Source of the DNA: JAITMY01 sp031553765
GTDB lineage: Bacteria; Bacteroidota; Bacteroidia; Bacteroidales; UBA932
Direction of reading: 5' to 3'
Length of the DNA stretch: 64,000 nt
Assembly (NCBI GenBank): GCA_031553765.1
Contig: JAVBKY010000009.1
Span: 169,179-233,178 of the forward strand
Shown: positions 1 to 8,353 of the stretch, piece after piece
How the letters are laid out: the number at the start of each line of letters is the position of its first letter
Numbering within the stretch: position 1 is the stretch's first letter
The notes under the pieces: generated by a model
The model's database searches: none
Told to the model about the DNA's origin: nothing
The model's input: the letters and a program-made list of their open reading frames with translations, nothing else
Program-made: the position numbers and the translations under genes

Positions 1-2
1 AC

Positions 3-818
3 TACAACCGCTTGTACGAAAATTTCATGGTGCAGGTGGGCAACAATATTGATATTACCAACGGCTTTTCTACGCAAGTAATGTTTTCATTTTACGATAG
101 GTCAAGGCTTGATAACAGCACCAATTTTTCTTTCTTCAACCGTAGCGCGCAGTATGCTCCCAACGTGCCCGAAAATGAGTACGTGCCTGCCGACTACACG
201 TTACACACGGCCACTATCGCCAGCGTGTCGCTCAGCTATACGCCCAAGTACTTTTACCGCATGCGCGGGCGACAAAAGCGCATGGCATACTCTACCTATC
301 CCACGTTTTCGCTTACGTGGCGCGAGGGTATTCCTTCGCTGTTCGGTAGTAAAAGTGATTTCAGCTTCGCAAAAATTTCTATAAGCCAAAATGTACGCAT
401 GGGGCTGATGGAAGAGCTATCCTATCAGGTGGAGGCTGCTAACTTTTTCCGTAGTAAGGAGGTCGATTTTCCAGATTTTTACCACTTCATGATGCCCGGC
501 TACGTGGTACATACCGCTGATGAAACGTCGTGGGAGTACTCGCGTTACTACCGCTACAGCACACCTACGTGGGGTGTAAGCGGAAGGGTGCGCTACGCAA
601 CACCATATCTTGCGCTAAAGTATCTGCCGTTGCTCGATCGCACGTACTGTCGTGAGACCGTGCGAGGACAGGTGTTGTACACCCCGCAAAACGAATTCTA
701 CTCGGAGTTGGGGTACGAGATGAGCGAAATATTTTTGATATTCAGACTTGGGGTATTTGTGGGATTTGAGAATACTTCGTTTAGGTTGGTAGGGGTGAAT
801 TTTGGATTTAATTTATAG
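3..818 (+). CDS. C-terminal part of a DUF5686-like outer-membrane protein (5' end outside window)
   Basis: The reading frame is open from the first bases (codons for Y-N-R precede the first possible TTG start), so the gene begins upstream of the window and only about 270 C-terminal residues are seen. The sequence is rich in aromatic residues with alternating polar/hydrophobic stretches, like outer-membrane beta strands, and ends in a short strand (VGVNFGFNL) as barrel proteins do. The overall look fits the barrel part of Bacteroidota DUF5686 / carboxypeptidase-regulatory-like proteins of unknown function, but the N-terminal regulatory domain that would confirm it is missing. The outer-membrane location is inferred; the family call is moderate. 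Confidence 0.55.
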   Translation, partial: YNRLYENFMVQVGNNIDITNGFSTQVMFSFYDRSRLDNSTNFSFFNRSAQYAPNVPENEYVPADYTLHTATIASVSLSYTPKYFYRMRGRQKRMAYSTYPTFSLTWREGIPSLFGSKSDFSFAKISISQNVRMGLMEELSYQVEAANFFRSKEVDFPDFYHFMMPGYVVHTADETSWEYSRYYRYSTPTWGVSGRVRYATPYLALKYLPLLDRTYCRETVRGQVLYTPQNEFYSELGYEMSEIFLIFRLGVFVGFENTSFRLVGVNFGFNL

Positions 819-850
819 CACAGTCGTAAGTCGACAGTCTGAGTGTCAGT

Positions 851-969
851 ACCTCTCCCTAAATTCCTCTCCACAGGAGAGGGACTTTCAACCCACAAGC
901 GCTCTCGTACTTGCAGATAAATTTATGGGCACACGCCCCTCTCTTGCGGAGAGGGGTTGGGGGAGAGGT
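851..969. repeat. 119-bp composite palindromic repeat (family B, copy 1)
   Basis: Two hairpin-forming halves (851-885 and 935-969), each with CTCTCC/GGAGAG arms, are mirror images of each other, so the element starts with acctctccc and ends with gggagaggt. A second copy with the same plan and nearly the same length lies at 29790-29910. The middle 50 bp differ between copies. It lies between the DUF5686 gene and nth and contains no convincing gene. Confidence 0.8.
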
Positions 970-1027
970 CTGAAATTATTTTTTCCTACCTTTACTCTTT
1001 ACTTACGACTATTAGACTACTCTTCTT

Positions 1028-1672
1028 ATGACTTTATCAGAGCGCTACACCGGAGTAATTTCATGGTTTGAAAAAAATGTAACTATAGCCGAAAGCGAAT
1101 TATCTTTCGGTAGCCCATATGAATTGCTGGTAGCAGTAGTTCTTTCGGCGCAGTGCACCGATAAGCGCGTGAACATGGTTACACCTCCTTTTTTTAAGGC
1201 ATTTCCTACGGCAAAAAAATTGGCTGCCGCTGAGGTGGATGAAATCTTTGAGTACATCAAATCCATATCGTACCCTAACAATAAGGCTAAGAACCTAAAG
1301 GGTATGGCAGTGATGCTGACCGAGAAGTTTAAGGGCATAGTGCCAAGCGATGTAGAGACGCTGCAGGAGCTGCCTGGCGTGGGTAAGAAAACGGCCAATG
1401 TGGTGGCCAGTATTGTATACAAAAAACCTGTAATTGCAGTAGATACGCACGTTTTTCGCGTAGCAAAACGCATTGGCTTAGCTAAATCAACCTCCAAAAC
1501 TCCGCTGGAGGTGGAGCTGCAATTGGAAAAAAATATTCCGGAGCATTTACGCGCTATATCACACCATTGGCTCATTTTGCACGGTCGTTATATATGTGTG
1601 GCGCGCAAGCCTAAGTGCGAGGAGTGCGGTCTTACGGAGTGGTGTAAATATTACGCAACGCTCGAAAAATAG
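1028..1672 (+). CDS. nth: endonuclease III (DNA glycosylase/AP lyase)
   Basis: Base-excision repair enzyme that removes oxidised pyrimidines and cleaves the abasic site. At 214 residues it has the family length. The helix-hairpin-helix motif LPGVGKKTANVV carries the catalytic lysine (K120), and the catalytic aspartate is D139 in AVDTHVFR. The C-terminal iron-sulfur cluster motif is complete: C190, C197, C200, C206 (C-x6-C-x2-C-x5-C). The ATG at 1028 gives the usual N-terminus (ERY..VI.WF). The sequence just before the start (994-1027) is a degenerate short-oligomer stretch of the kind scattered through this genome's intergenic regions. It stands alone, followed by dapB 148 bp later with its own promoter. 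Confidence 0.97.
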   Translation: MTLSERYTGVISWFEKNVTIAESELSFGSPYELLVAVVLSAQCTDKRVNMVTPPFFKAFPTAKKLAAAEVDEIFEYIKSISYPNNKAKNLKGMAVMLTEKFKGIVPSDVETLQELPGVGKKTANVVASIVYKKPVIAVDTHVFRVAKRIGLAKSTSKTPLEVELQLEKNIPEHLRAISHHWLILHGRYICVARKPKCEECGLTEWCKYYATLEK

Positions 1673-1778
1673 CCCCTCATAAAAACCCCATATTTCCCGA
1701 ATGAGGGACGTTTAGCACATTTTAATTTTGAGCCTCCATTTTTAAGTTTCAAAATTTAGGTTTAGCTCTTCATCCTGC

Positions 1779-1786
1779 TATTTTTG
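1779..1786 (+). promoter_or_regulatory. -7 promoter element of dapB
   Basis: TATTTTTG matches the Bacteroidota -7 consensus TAnnTTTG, 34 bp before the dapB ATG. A weak TTTAG lies at about the -33 distance. Confidence 0.5.
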
Positions 1787-1820
1787 TAAGGATACAACCT
1801 AATTTTTGGAGGATTTAATT

Positions 1821-2588
1821 ATGGACAAAATTAAAATCGGGTTGTTTGGTTTTGGTAAAACCGGACGCTTTGTTGCGCAAGAAATTATGCAGGATAAAAA
1901 AGTTGATTTTGCATGGATTGTGCGCAAGTCTAAGACAGCTAATCATAAGTATGCCAGCCGACTGCTTGGCTTTGAATTTGATTCCGCGCCCATCTTTTCA
2001 GCCGAACAAGTAAACGATGATTTTTTTAAAAAGCATCCCGTTGATATTATTATCGATTTTTCGGGAGCACAAGGTTACAAGGAATATGCGGCGGCACCAC
2101 CGCAGGGCATTAAAATCATTTCAGCCATATCCAAGCTCGACGAGCAGGCTATTGGTGCGCTGAAAAAGTATTCAGAACATAGCGCGGTGCTTTATTCGCC
2201 CAATATTACGCTGGGCATTAACTTTTTGCTGGTGGCATCGCAGGTGCTGCAGAGCATTGCCCCCAAGGCTGATATTGAAATTGTAGAGGAGCATTTCCGT
2301 GATAAAAAAGGCATTTCGGGTACCGCGCTTAAAATAGCAAAGATGCTGGGGCTCGAAAATACACGCCATGTGAACTCTGTGCGCGTGGGAGGCATTGTGG
2401 GTAAGCATGAGGTTATTTTTGGTTTGCCGAATCAAACTATTCGCTTGGTACACGAGAGCATCAGCCGCGGTGCATTCGGACAGGGTGCATTGTTTGCCGC
2501 CAAGTGGCTGCACGGTAAGCCTGCCGGTTTTTACTCTATGGAGGGCATTATTTCCGAGATGTTTAAGCAAAATATTCCGGTGTATTAA
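1821..2588 (+). CDS. dapB: 4-hydroxy-tetrahydrodipicolinate reductase, divergent
   Basis: NAD(P)H-dependent reductase of the diaminopimelate/lysine pathway, 255 residues. The start is the ATG at 1821, preceded by the purine-rich GGAGG at 1808-1812; a TTG further upstream is less likely. The N-terminus has a Rossmann motif (GFGKTG, residues 10-15). The family signature is only partly kept. EIVEEHFRDK (153-162) preserves the catalytic histidine (H158) and lysine (K162), but the second histidine of the usual pair is phenylalanine, and the D-x-P before SGTA is replaced by a shortened KGI. Substrate binding may therefore differ, or this may be a divergent paralogue. No other lysine genes are adjacent. 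Confidence 0.8.
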   Translation: MDKIKIGLFGFGKTGRFVAQEIMQDKKVDFAWIVRKSKTANHKYASRLLGFEFDSAPIFSAEQVNDDFFKKHPVDIIIDFSGAQGYKEYAAAPPQGIKIISAISKLDEQAIGALKKYSEHSAVLYSPNITLGINFLLVASQVLQSIAPKADIEIVEEHFRDKKGISGTALKIAKMLGLENTRHVNSVRVGGIVGKHEVIFGLPNQTIRLVHESISRGAFGQGALFAAKWLHGKPAGFYSMEGIISEMFKQNIPVY

Positions 2589-2621
2589 TGTGGCGAGAGC
2601 ACCTTTCATTCAAAAGTGGGC

Positions 2622-2629
2622 TACCTTTG
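2622..2629 (+). promoter_or_regulatory. -7 promoter element of the lipoprotein gene
   Basis: TACCTTTG is a perfect TAnnTTTG -7 box, 33 bp upstream of the ATG at 2662. No good -33 TTTG is visible at 19 bp spacing. Confidence 0.55.
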
Positions 2630-2661
2630 CTTTATACGTAACCCTCTAAAGAATCTACATT

Positions 2662-3312
2662 ATGAAAAGAATAATGCTTATACTTGCCACCGTGGCGGTG
2701 GCAGTATTTTACGGGTGTGATTCTGTTAAGTTGGTAACCTCGTGGAAGTCGCCTGATGCGAAAAAGGTAACCGCTTATAAAAAGATAATGGTGATTGGTC
2801 TTATGGGTGCCAAGGATCTCGACATTCGTCAAAAGAGCGAGGCGGCTATTGTGCAAACGCTGAAAGCTTCGGGGGTAAATGCGCAGTCCGCCTACGATGC
2901 CTTTGGTCCAAAGGAATTTCGCTCCATGAGCGAGCAGGAGGTAGTAGGGCGCCTTAAGGCTGATAGCGTGGATGCCGTGATGTTTGTGGTGCTGCTTGAT
3001 AAGGCAAGGGAAAAGGATTGGGTGCCCGGCTCGGTGTACTACACCCCCTACGCCGGTTACTATTACGGTTGCTACTGGTGCCACTACAACGCCATGTATG
3101 GGCGCGTGTACTCTCCGGGCTACTTTAGCACCACTACCACTTACATTTTGGAAGCCGATCTGTATTCCGTACCCGATAACAAGCTGCAGTACTCGGCCTA
3201 CCTAAAGTCGGTTGACCCCAGCAATGCTGCTGCATTATCGCAGCAATTCAGCGATAAGGTGATAAAAGACCTTGCTGATAAGGAGCTACTGGGCACAGCC
3301 TCAAAGAAATAG
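2662..3312 (+). CDS. putative lipoprotein of unknown function
   Basis: A 216-residue protein with a short hydrophobic N-terminus ending in FYGC (C19), a plausible lipobox, so it is probably a membrane-anchored lipoprotein. After it comes a conserved-looking SWKSPDAKK segment, then an alpha/beta-like region, and a remarkable tyrosine/glycine/cysteine-rich stretch around residues 128-155 (YYTPYAGYYYGCYWC). The latter part is predicted beta (STTTTYILEADLYS). It resembles small Bacteroidota lipoproteins of the DUF4136 type, but I cannot assign it firmly. It is flanked by its own promoter and by a hairpin terminator at 3425-3472, so it is probably monocistronic. Confidence 0.75.
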   Translation: MKRIMLILATVAVAVFYGCDSVKLVTSWKSPDAKKVTAYKKIMVIGLMGAKDLDIRQKSEAAIVQTLKASGVNAQSAYDAFGPKEFRSMSEQEVVGRLKADSVDAVMFVVLLDKAREKDWVPGSVYYTPYAGYYYGCYWCHYNAMYGRVYSPGYFSTTTTYILEADLYSVPDNKLQYSAYLKSVDPSNAAALSQQFSDKVIKDLADKELLGTASKK

Positions 3313-3424
3313 TTAAGTTTCATTTTGAAACCTCGTTATAATATAATATGGGGTTAAAAATTATACCATATTGAAGTTGTGAATTGAAATATGTGTTTCA
3401 ATTTGTAACCTGTACTGCTACTTT

Positions 3425-3472
3425 AACCGCAGATTTTAAATTATTTTTCCAATTTTAAATCTGCGGTTTTCT
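3425..3472 (+). terminator. intrinsic terminator downstream of the lipoprotein gene
   Basis: AACCGCAGATTTTAAATT (3425-3442) pairs almost perfectly with AATTTTAAATCTGCGGTT (3451-3468), an 18-bp stem followed by a short T run. It separates the lipoprotein gene from gdhA. Confidence 0.75.
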
Positions 3473-3501
3473 TTATGGGGCTTAGTTTTGCTAAAAAATG
3501 C

Positions 3502-3509
3502 TACCTTTG
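3502..3509 (+). promoter_or_regulatory. -7 promoter element of gdhA
   Basis: TACCTTTG, perfect TAnnTTTG, 40 bp before the chosen gdhA ATG. No clear -33 motif is seen at the standard spacing. Confidence 0.6.
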
Positions 3510-3549
3510 CACCCGATAAAATAGTGTGAACAATAAAAACGAAATTGTT

Positions 3550-4887
3550 ATGAAAGCATCACAAGTGCTGGAAAACCTAAAGAGAAGGTTTCCTAACGAG
3601 CCCGAGTACCACCAGGCCGTAGAAGAGGTGTTGAACACCATTGAAGATGTATATAACCAATACCCCGAGTTTGAGAAGTACAACTTGGTAGAGAGGCTTT
3701 GCATCCCCGATCGTATATTCTCATTCCGCGTAACCTGGATTGACGATAAAGGCAATACGCAGGTGAACATGGGTTACCGTATTCAGCACAACAATGCTAT
3801 TGGCCCTTACAAAGGCGGTATCCGTTTCCACTCATCGGTTAACCAGTCTATTTTGAAGTTCTTGGCTTTTGAGCAAACGTTCAAAAATTCGCTCACCACG
3901 TTGCCTATGGGCGGTGGTAAGGGCGGTTCTGACTTCAGCCCCAAGGGTAAGTCAACTAACGAAATCATGCGTTTTTGCCAGGCTTTCCTGTTGGAGTTGT
4001 GGAAGCACATTGGCCCCGAAACCGACGTGCCCGCAGGCGATATTGGCGTGGGTGGTCGCGAGGTTGGCTACATGTTTGGTATGTACAAAAAGTTGGCGTG
4101 CGAAAATACCGGAACTTTTACCGGAAAGGGTATTGAGTTCGGTGGCTCGCTCATTCGCCCCGAGGCTACCGGCTACGGTAACATTTACTTCCTTATGAAC
4201 ATGCTGAAGCGTAAAGGCATCAGCGATTTGAAGGGACAGGTTGTTGCCATTTCAGGTTCGGGTAACGTGGCTACTTTCACCGCGCAAAAGGTAATTGAGC
4301 TGGGCGGAAAGGTAGTAACCCTGTCCGACAGCAACGGCTACATTTACGACGCTGATGGTATTGACACTGAAAAGTTGAAATACATATTTGACCTGAAGAA
4401 CGTACAACGCGGACGTATTAAGGAGTATGCCGATAAGTACAACTGCAAGTACGTTGAAGGTGGTCGTCCCTGGGCAGAAAAGTGCACCATTGCATGCCCC
4501 AGCGCTACGCAAAATGAGCTGAATGGCGACGATGCAAAGGCTTTGGTGGCCAATGGCTGCATGGCTGTATCGGAAGGTGCCAACATGCCTTCTACGCCCG
4601 AAGCAGTTGAGGTATTCCTCAAGAGCAAGATTTTGTACGCTCCGGGTAAGGCTGCCAATGCAGGTGGTGTATCAGTAAGCGGCTTGGAAATGACGCAAAA
4701 CTCAAACAAGCTGAGCTGGACTCGCGAAGAGGTTGACACCAAGTTGAAGCGCATTATGCAGGACATTCACGATGCTTGCGTGAAGCACGGTACCGATGCC
4801 GATGGCTACGTAAACTACGTAAAGGGCGCAAACATTGCGGGCTTTATGAAGGTGGCTAAGGCTATGATGGCGCAAGGCGTTATTTAG
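3550..4887 (+). CDS. gdhA: glutamate dehydrogenase (hexameric class)
   Basis: Interconverts glutamate and 2-oxoglutarate plus ammonia in the cytoplasm. The 445 residues match the hexameric bacterial GDH family closely. The substrate-binding loop LPMGGGKGGSDF carries the key lysine (K124), PAGDIGVGGREVG carries the catalytic aspartate, and the nucleotide fold has SGSGNVA. The N-terminus from the ATG at 3550 (MKASQVLENLKRRFPNEPEY) matches the usual Bacteroides start. An in-frame GTG 24 bp earlier is less likely. It is monocistronic between a terminator upstream and a bidirectional terminator at 4940-4981. Cofactor preference (NADP or NAD) cannot be settled from sequence alone. Confidence 0.96.
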   Translation: MKASQVLENLKRRFPNEPEYHQAVEEVLNTIEDVYNQYPEFEKYNLVERLCIPDRIFSFRVTWIDDKGNTQVNMGYRIQHNNAIGPYKGGIRFHSSVNQSILKFLAFEQTFKNSLTTLPMGGGKGGSDFSPKGKSTNEIMRFCQAFLLELWKHIGPETDVPAGDIGVGGREVGYMFGMYKKLACENTGTFTGKGIEFGGSLIRPEATGYGNIYFLMNMLKRKGISDLKGQVVAISGSGNVATFTAQKVIELGGKVVTLSDSNGYIYDADGIDTEKLKYIFDLKNVQRGRIKEYADKYNCKYVEGGRPWAEKCTIACPSATQNELNGDDAKALVANGCMAVSEGANMPSTPEAVEVFLKSKILYAPGKAANAGGVSVSGLEMTQNSNKLSWTREEVDTKLKRIMQDIHDACVKHGTDADGYVNYVKGANIAGFMKVAKAMMAQGVI

Positions 4888-4901
4888 TTTGCGTCTGCTA
4901 A

Positions 4902-4934
4902 ACCCTAACAGGGTCTCAAAACCCTGTTAGGGTC
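4902..4934. repeat. 32-bp palindromic repeat (family A, copy 1)
   Basis: Arms ACCCTAACAGGGT (4902-4914) and ACCCTGTTAGGGT (4921-4933) form a perfect 13-bp inverted repeat with a 6-bp loop, 14 bp after the gdhA stop. The same palindrome recurs at 5900, 15465, 48035, 51970 and 57940. Confidence 0.9.
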
Positions 4935-4939
4935 TTATG

Positions 4940-4981
4940 AAATAAAAAAGGAGCGACAGTGATGTCGCTCCTTTTTTATTT
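4940..4981. terminator. bidirectional intrinsic terminator
   Basis: A 19-bp stem built on GGAGCGACA/TGTCGCTCC with a GTGA loop, with A-tract on one side and T-tract on the other. It serves gdhA on the plus strand and overlaps the last codons and stop (4976-4978) of the convergent secreted-protein gene, which would end inside the stem. Confidence 0.85.
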
Positions 4982-5872
4982 CAATCCACGCTTCTTTTCC
5001 TCTCTGGTTACAGTGCGCTTTTTTATTTCAATATTCGAAGGCGGCTTTACGCTTTCGCGAAGCATCCACTGCCCGTTTTCAAACTTTACGGCATCGTAAC
5101 TTTCGCTGGGGATGTAATGCTCGTAACGGCCGCGCAGCTGACGGTACATAGGTACAAGGTTGGAGAAAATAATCATACCTGTGCTTTCCTGATAGCGCAG
5201 CTCCATTACTGCTTGCGCGTTGTACTCAAATATCATGCGATGCGTTACTCTGTTCTTACGCACAAAAACAGGCGCGCCAAAGGTGCATTCTCCGTTTTTT
5301 ATGTTTAGCACATCTACCACCTTTTTATTGCTTTTTCCGCCTGTAGGCGAAATGCCCACCAGCGTGTACACCGGTGCATTGGTGTAGGGCATGTAGCGCT
5401 CCACCAGTGAGGTGTATAGCGCACCAAACCACTCGTTGGCGCTTAGTACCTTATCCTCTGCAATCCTCGTGTCCTTGCGGTTATCGCGTAGCATAACTAC
5501 TGTGCTTGCTGCATCGTTTTTTGTTTTTCTAAAAAGAACAAAGCCATAATATTTGAGCCCTTCGGGCAGGGGAACATTCCACGTAATAACGCGCACTAAT
5601 CCATCTTGCGAGGTAACCTTATACAAGTACGGAATCGAATCGAAAGGGTAGGTGATGGCGGAATCCTGACGGAGTGTTTGCACCAGCAACTCGGAAAAAA
5701 TGCGGTTGAGCTGCATACGCTGTGCTGTATCGCGTGTGGAGGCTACGCGCTGAATAGCTACACGAAGAGAATCCTCGTGTAGCTTAAATTCTTTGTGATT
5801 AAGGGCAAAAAGAGTGCTGCTCGCAAAGCAAAAAACAAAAATAAGGGAGATATGTTTTTTTAAAAAAGTCAT
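4976..5872 (-). CDS. secreted protein of unknown function
   Basis: A 298-residue protein that I do not recognise. The start is taken at the ATG ending at 5872 rather than a TTG 15 bp upstream, giving MTFLKKHISLIFVFCFAS, a clear signal peptide with a likely cut after SSTLFA. The mature part begins with charged helices (residues 30-65) and then looks mainly beta, with two or more fibronectin-like or lipocalin-like stretches (WNVPLPEGLKYYGFVLFRK). It ends in a very basic tail (KKRTVTREEKKRGLK). It is probably periplasmic. It follows the class III aminotransferase gene on the same strand, but a palindromic repeat separates them, so cotranscription is uncertain. Confidence 0.8.
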   Translation of the reverse strand: MTFLKKHISLIFVFCFASSTLFALNHKEFKLHEDSLRVAIQRVASTRDTAQRMQLNRIFSELLVQTLRQDSAITYPFDSIPYLYKVTSQDGLVRVITWNVPLPEGLKYYGFVLFRKTKNDAASTVVMLRDNRKDTRIAEDKVLSANEWFGALYTSLVERYMPYTNAPVYTLVGISPTGGKSNKKVVDVLNIKNGECTFGAPVFVRKNRVTHRMIFEYNAQAVMELRYQESTGMIIFSNLVPMYRQLRGRYEHYIPSESYDAVKFENGQWMLRESVKPPSNIEIKKRTVTREEKKRGLK

Positions 5873-5899
5873 TTGTTTCAAAGTCAAATTCGTGGACTA

Positions 5900-5931
5900 A
5901 CCCTAACAGGGTCTCAAACCCTGTTAGGGTC
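5900..5931. repeat. palindromic repeat (family A, copy 2)
   Basis: ACCCTAACAGGGT (5900-5912) and ACCCTGTTAGGGT (5918-5930), perfect 13-bp arms. The final base is the first base of the complement of the aminotransferase stop codon, so the repeat abuts the gene end exactly. Confidence 0.9.
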
Positions 5932-7130
5932 TACTCAAGGCAGCGATACAGTATTTCACACGCCTCGTCTATTTCATCATCTGTAATGTTCAGTGGCGGC
6001 GCTATGCGAAAGGCGGTATTGCAAAATAAAAACCAATCGATAGCCACACCCTGCTGCAGTGTTTTTTGAAAAAACTGCTGTATTTTTTCGGCATCGTTCA
6101 GCTCCGCGGCAAGCAGTAATCCTTCGCCGCGCACTTCTTTTACCAACGGATGCGCCAGCATTTTTTCGCGAAAGCGTTGGCTTTTTTCTTCCACTTGCGG
6201 CAACAGTTTTTCTTCCTCTAAAACCTCCAACGCTGCCAGCCCTGCCGCGCAAGAAACAGGATGTCCACCAAAGGTAGTAATGTGCCCCAGCGCGGGGTTG
6301 GCAAGCGTACACATTATTTCGGGTGACGAAATAAATGCGGCTAGCGGCATACCTCCGCCAAAGGCTTTTCCTACGGTTAAAATATCGGGTGTTACCCCGT
6401 ATTTTTCAAAGGCAAACAGGCCACCTGTGCGCCCCATGCCCGTTTGTATTTCGTCGAAAATAAGCAGCGCGCCTACGGCGGTGCAGCGCTCGCGTAGCTT
6501 TTGTAAGTAGCCGTTTTGAGGAGTGCAGATACCTGCCTCGCCTTGAATTGGTTCCGCCATTACGCAGGCGGTGCGCTCGGTAATCTGCGCCAGCTGTGCT
6601 TCGCTATTAAAATCTATGTGGCGAATATCGGGTAGGAGGGGGCGGAAATTTTGCTTCCATGCTTGGTCGCCCATTGCGCTGAGCGCGCCTTGCGTGCTGC
6701 CGTGGTAGGCGTTGTTGAAGGCTACAATTTCAGTTCGACGGGTAAATCGCTTTGCCAACTTCATGGCGCCTTCATTGGCCTCGCTGCCCGAGTTGACGTA
6801 GTAAACGCTTTGCAAATTTTGCGGCAGTTTACTACAAAGTTTTTGCGCAAGCAGCACCTGCGGACTTTGAATGTACTCGCCGTACACCATAAGGTGCATG
6901 TACTGCTCGGTTTGCTGCTGCACGGCCTGCACCACCTTGGGGTGGCAATGACCTACGCTGCTAACCGATACGCCCGACACCAAGTCGATGAAGCGACGAC
7001 CGTCGGCGGTATAAAAGTAGATACCCTTAGCACGCAAAACCTCCAAACCCATAGGGGTGTTGGAGGTTTGAGCAACGTGCCTAAAAAAGAGGCTGCGTAG
7101 CGATGTGTTTGACATTACATTCTGTTGCAT
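5931..7130 (-). CDS. class III PLP-dependent aminotransferase (acetylornithine/GABA aminotransferase family)
   Basis: Pyridoxal-phosphate enzyme of fold type I, 399 residues, the usual subgroup length. Visible motifs are the phosphate-cup NSGSEANEGAMKLA (113-126), the cofactor-contact aspartate in IFDEIQTGMGRTG (224-236), and the Schiff-base lysine K255 in LTVGKAFGGGMP. The sequence resembles Bacteroidota proteins annotated broadly as aspartate or acetylornithine aminotransferases, but no arginine genes lie nearby, so the substrate is open. An alternative ATG (MSNTS) sits five codons downstream of the one used. The gene is divergent from murB across 100 bp. Confidence 0.85.
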   Translation of the reverse strand: MQQNVMSNTSLRSLFFRHVAQTSNTPMGLEVLRAKGIYFYTADGRRFIDLVSGVSVSSVGHCHPKVVQAVQQQTEQYMHLMVYGEYIQSPQVLLAQKLCSKLPQNLQSVYYVNSGSEANEGAMKLAKRFTRRTEIVAFNNAYHGSTQGALSAMGDQAWKQNFRPLLPDIRHIDFNSEAQLAQITERTACVMAEPIQGEAGICTPQNGYLQKLRERCTAVGALLIFDEIQTGMGRTGGLFAFEKYGVTPDILTVGKAFGGGMPLAAFISSPEIMCTLANPALGHITTFGGHPVSCAAGLAALEVLEEEKLLPQVEEKSQRFREKMLAHPLVKEVRGEGLLLAAELNDAEKIQQFFQKTLQQGVAIDWFLFCNTAFRIAPPLNITDDEIDEACEILYRCLE

Positions 7131-7230
7131 TAATAGGTAACAAAGTTAACAACTTTCTGTAGCCTATTTATAAGTTGCCACGCATTTATAACGAGCTTTT
7201 GTCTATTTTTACATTTTATTTAATAAAAAG

Positions 7231-8241
7231 ATGTTCGAAAAAAAATACAATCAGCCCATTAAGTTGCTTAATACCTTTGGTTTCGACGTTTTGGCGCGCT
7301 GCTTCATAAGGGCATACAGCGAGGAAGATATTTTGCAGGCACTTAATGATGAAGAGGTTAAAATGGGTGCTTTGCTGATACTGGGTGGTGGTAGCAACCT
7401 ATTGTTTACCAAAAATTTTGACGGAACACTTCTTCAACCTTTAATGCAAAACATTGATGTGGTGGAGGATAATACTGACAGCGTGTTGCTGCGCGTGGGC
7501 GCGGGTGTAGTGTGGGATGATTTAGTGGCGCATAGCGTGGCACAAGGCTGGTATGGTTTGGAAAATCTTTCGCTCATTCCCGGCATGGTGGGTGCCAGCC
7601 CTGTGCAAAATATAGGTGCCTATGGTACAGAGGCCAAGGATGCTATTGAAAAAGTTCAGTATGTTGATACGCGAGATTTGACATTAAAAATATTGGTTAA
7701 TGAGCAGTGTCGTTTTAGCTACCGCAATAGCATTTTTAAGCAGGAGCTCAAGGGTAAAATAGTAATAACGCAAGTGTACTTTCGCCTGCGCAAAAATGGC
7801 AAGTTGCTTCTTTCCTACGGTGACCTACAAAAAACGGTGGAGGGTATGGGAGGCGCATCCTTACAAGCAGTACGAAACGCCATCATAGATATACGCTGTA
7901 GTAAGTTGCCCGACCCTGCCGAGGTTGGCAATGCCGGCAGCTTCTTCAAAAATCCATTCATTGACAAATCGTTATACGATAGCCTGCTGCAAAAGTATCC
8001 AACCATGCCTAGCTATCTTGCCGATAGCGGTGTGAAAATTCCTGCCGGCTGGCTCATTGAGCAGTGCGGTTTTAAGGGTGTACGTCGCGGCAGTGTGGGG
8101 GTGCATCCCAAGCAGGCTCTGGTGTTGGTTAACTATGGTGGCGGTACGGGAGAGGAGGTTTTGGCGTTGGCACGCGAAATTTGCAGCACCGTGCGCGATA
8201 AGTTTGGTGTGGAACTCGAGATGGAAGTAAACATAGCGTAA
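7231..8241 (+). CDS. murB: UDP-N-acetylenolpyruvoylglucosamine reductase
   Basis: FAD-dependent enzyme that reduces UDP-GlcNAc-enolpyruvate to UDP-MurNAc in peptidoglycan synthesis. At 336 residues it is of the E. coli-like type I length. Seen motifs are the FAD-binding ILGGGSNLLF (about 51-60), LSLIPGMVGASPVQNIGAYG (about 113-132), the catalytic region with serine in NAGSFFKNP, and the type I tail with PAGWLIEQCGFKG and VGVHPKQALVLVN. It stands alone on the plus strand, divergent from the aminotransferase and followed 112 bp later by a phosphate transporter. Confidence 0.96.
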   Translation: MFEKKYNQPIKLLNTFGFDVLARCFIRAYSEEDILQALNDEEVKMGALLILGGGSNLLFTKNFDGTLLQPLMQNIDVVEDNTDSVLLRVGAGVVWDDLVAHSVAQGWYGLENLSLIPGMVGASPVQNIGAYGTEAKDAIEKVQYVDTRDLTLKILVNEQCRFSYRNSIFKQELKGKIVITQVYFRLRKNGKLLLSYGDLQKTVEGMGGASLQAVRNAIIDIRCSKLPDPAEVGNAGSFFKNPFIDKSLYDSLLQKYPTMPSYLADSGVKIPAGWLIEQCGFKGVRRGSVGVHPKQALVLVNYGGGTGEEVLALAREICSTVRDKFGVELEMEVNIA

Positions 8242-8353
8242 AAATCAGCCACTTCAGCCGTGCTATGCTAATTTTAACGCGCGGAGCTTGGCAGTTTGCA
8301 AAATTTGCTATTTTTTTGCCTTCGAAAAAACAGGATCAACCTAAAATTTTTAT

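Noticed and set aside
802..1071. 89-codon plus-strand reading frame between the DUF5686 gene and nth
   Set aside because: It runs through the family B repeat and into nth in another frame. No start signal or protein character beyond repeat translation.
1045..1575. 176-codon minus-strand frame inside nth
   Set aside because: It is the antisense shadow of nth. The plus-strand product has all catalytic motifs, so this frame is not a gene.
3486..3509. Complete TTTG/TAnnTTTG promoter for gdhA
   Set aside because: The TTTTG upstream of the -7 box is only 11 bp away, not about 19, so only the -7 box is claimed.
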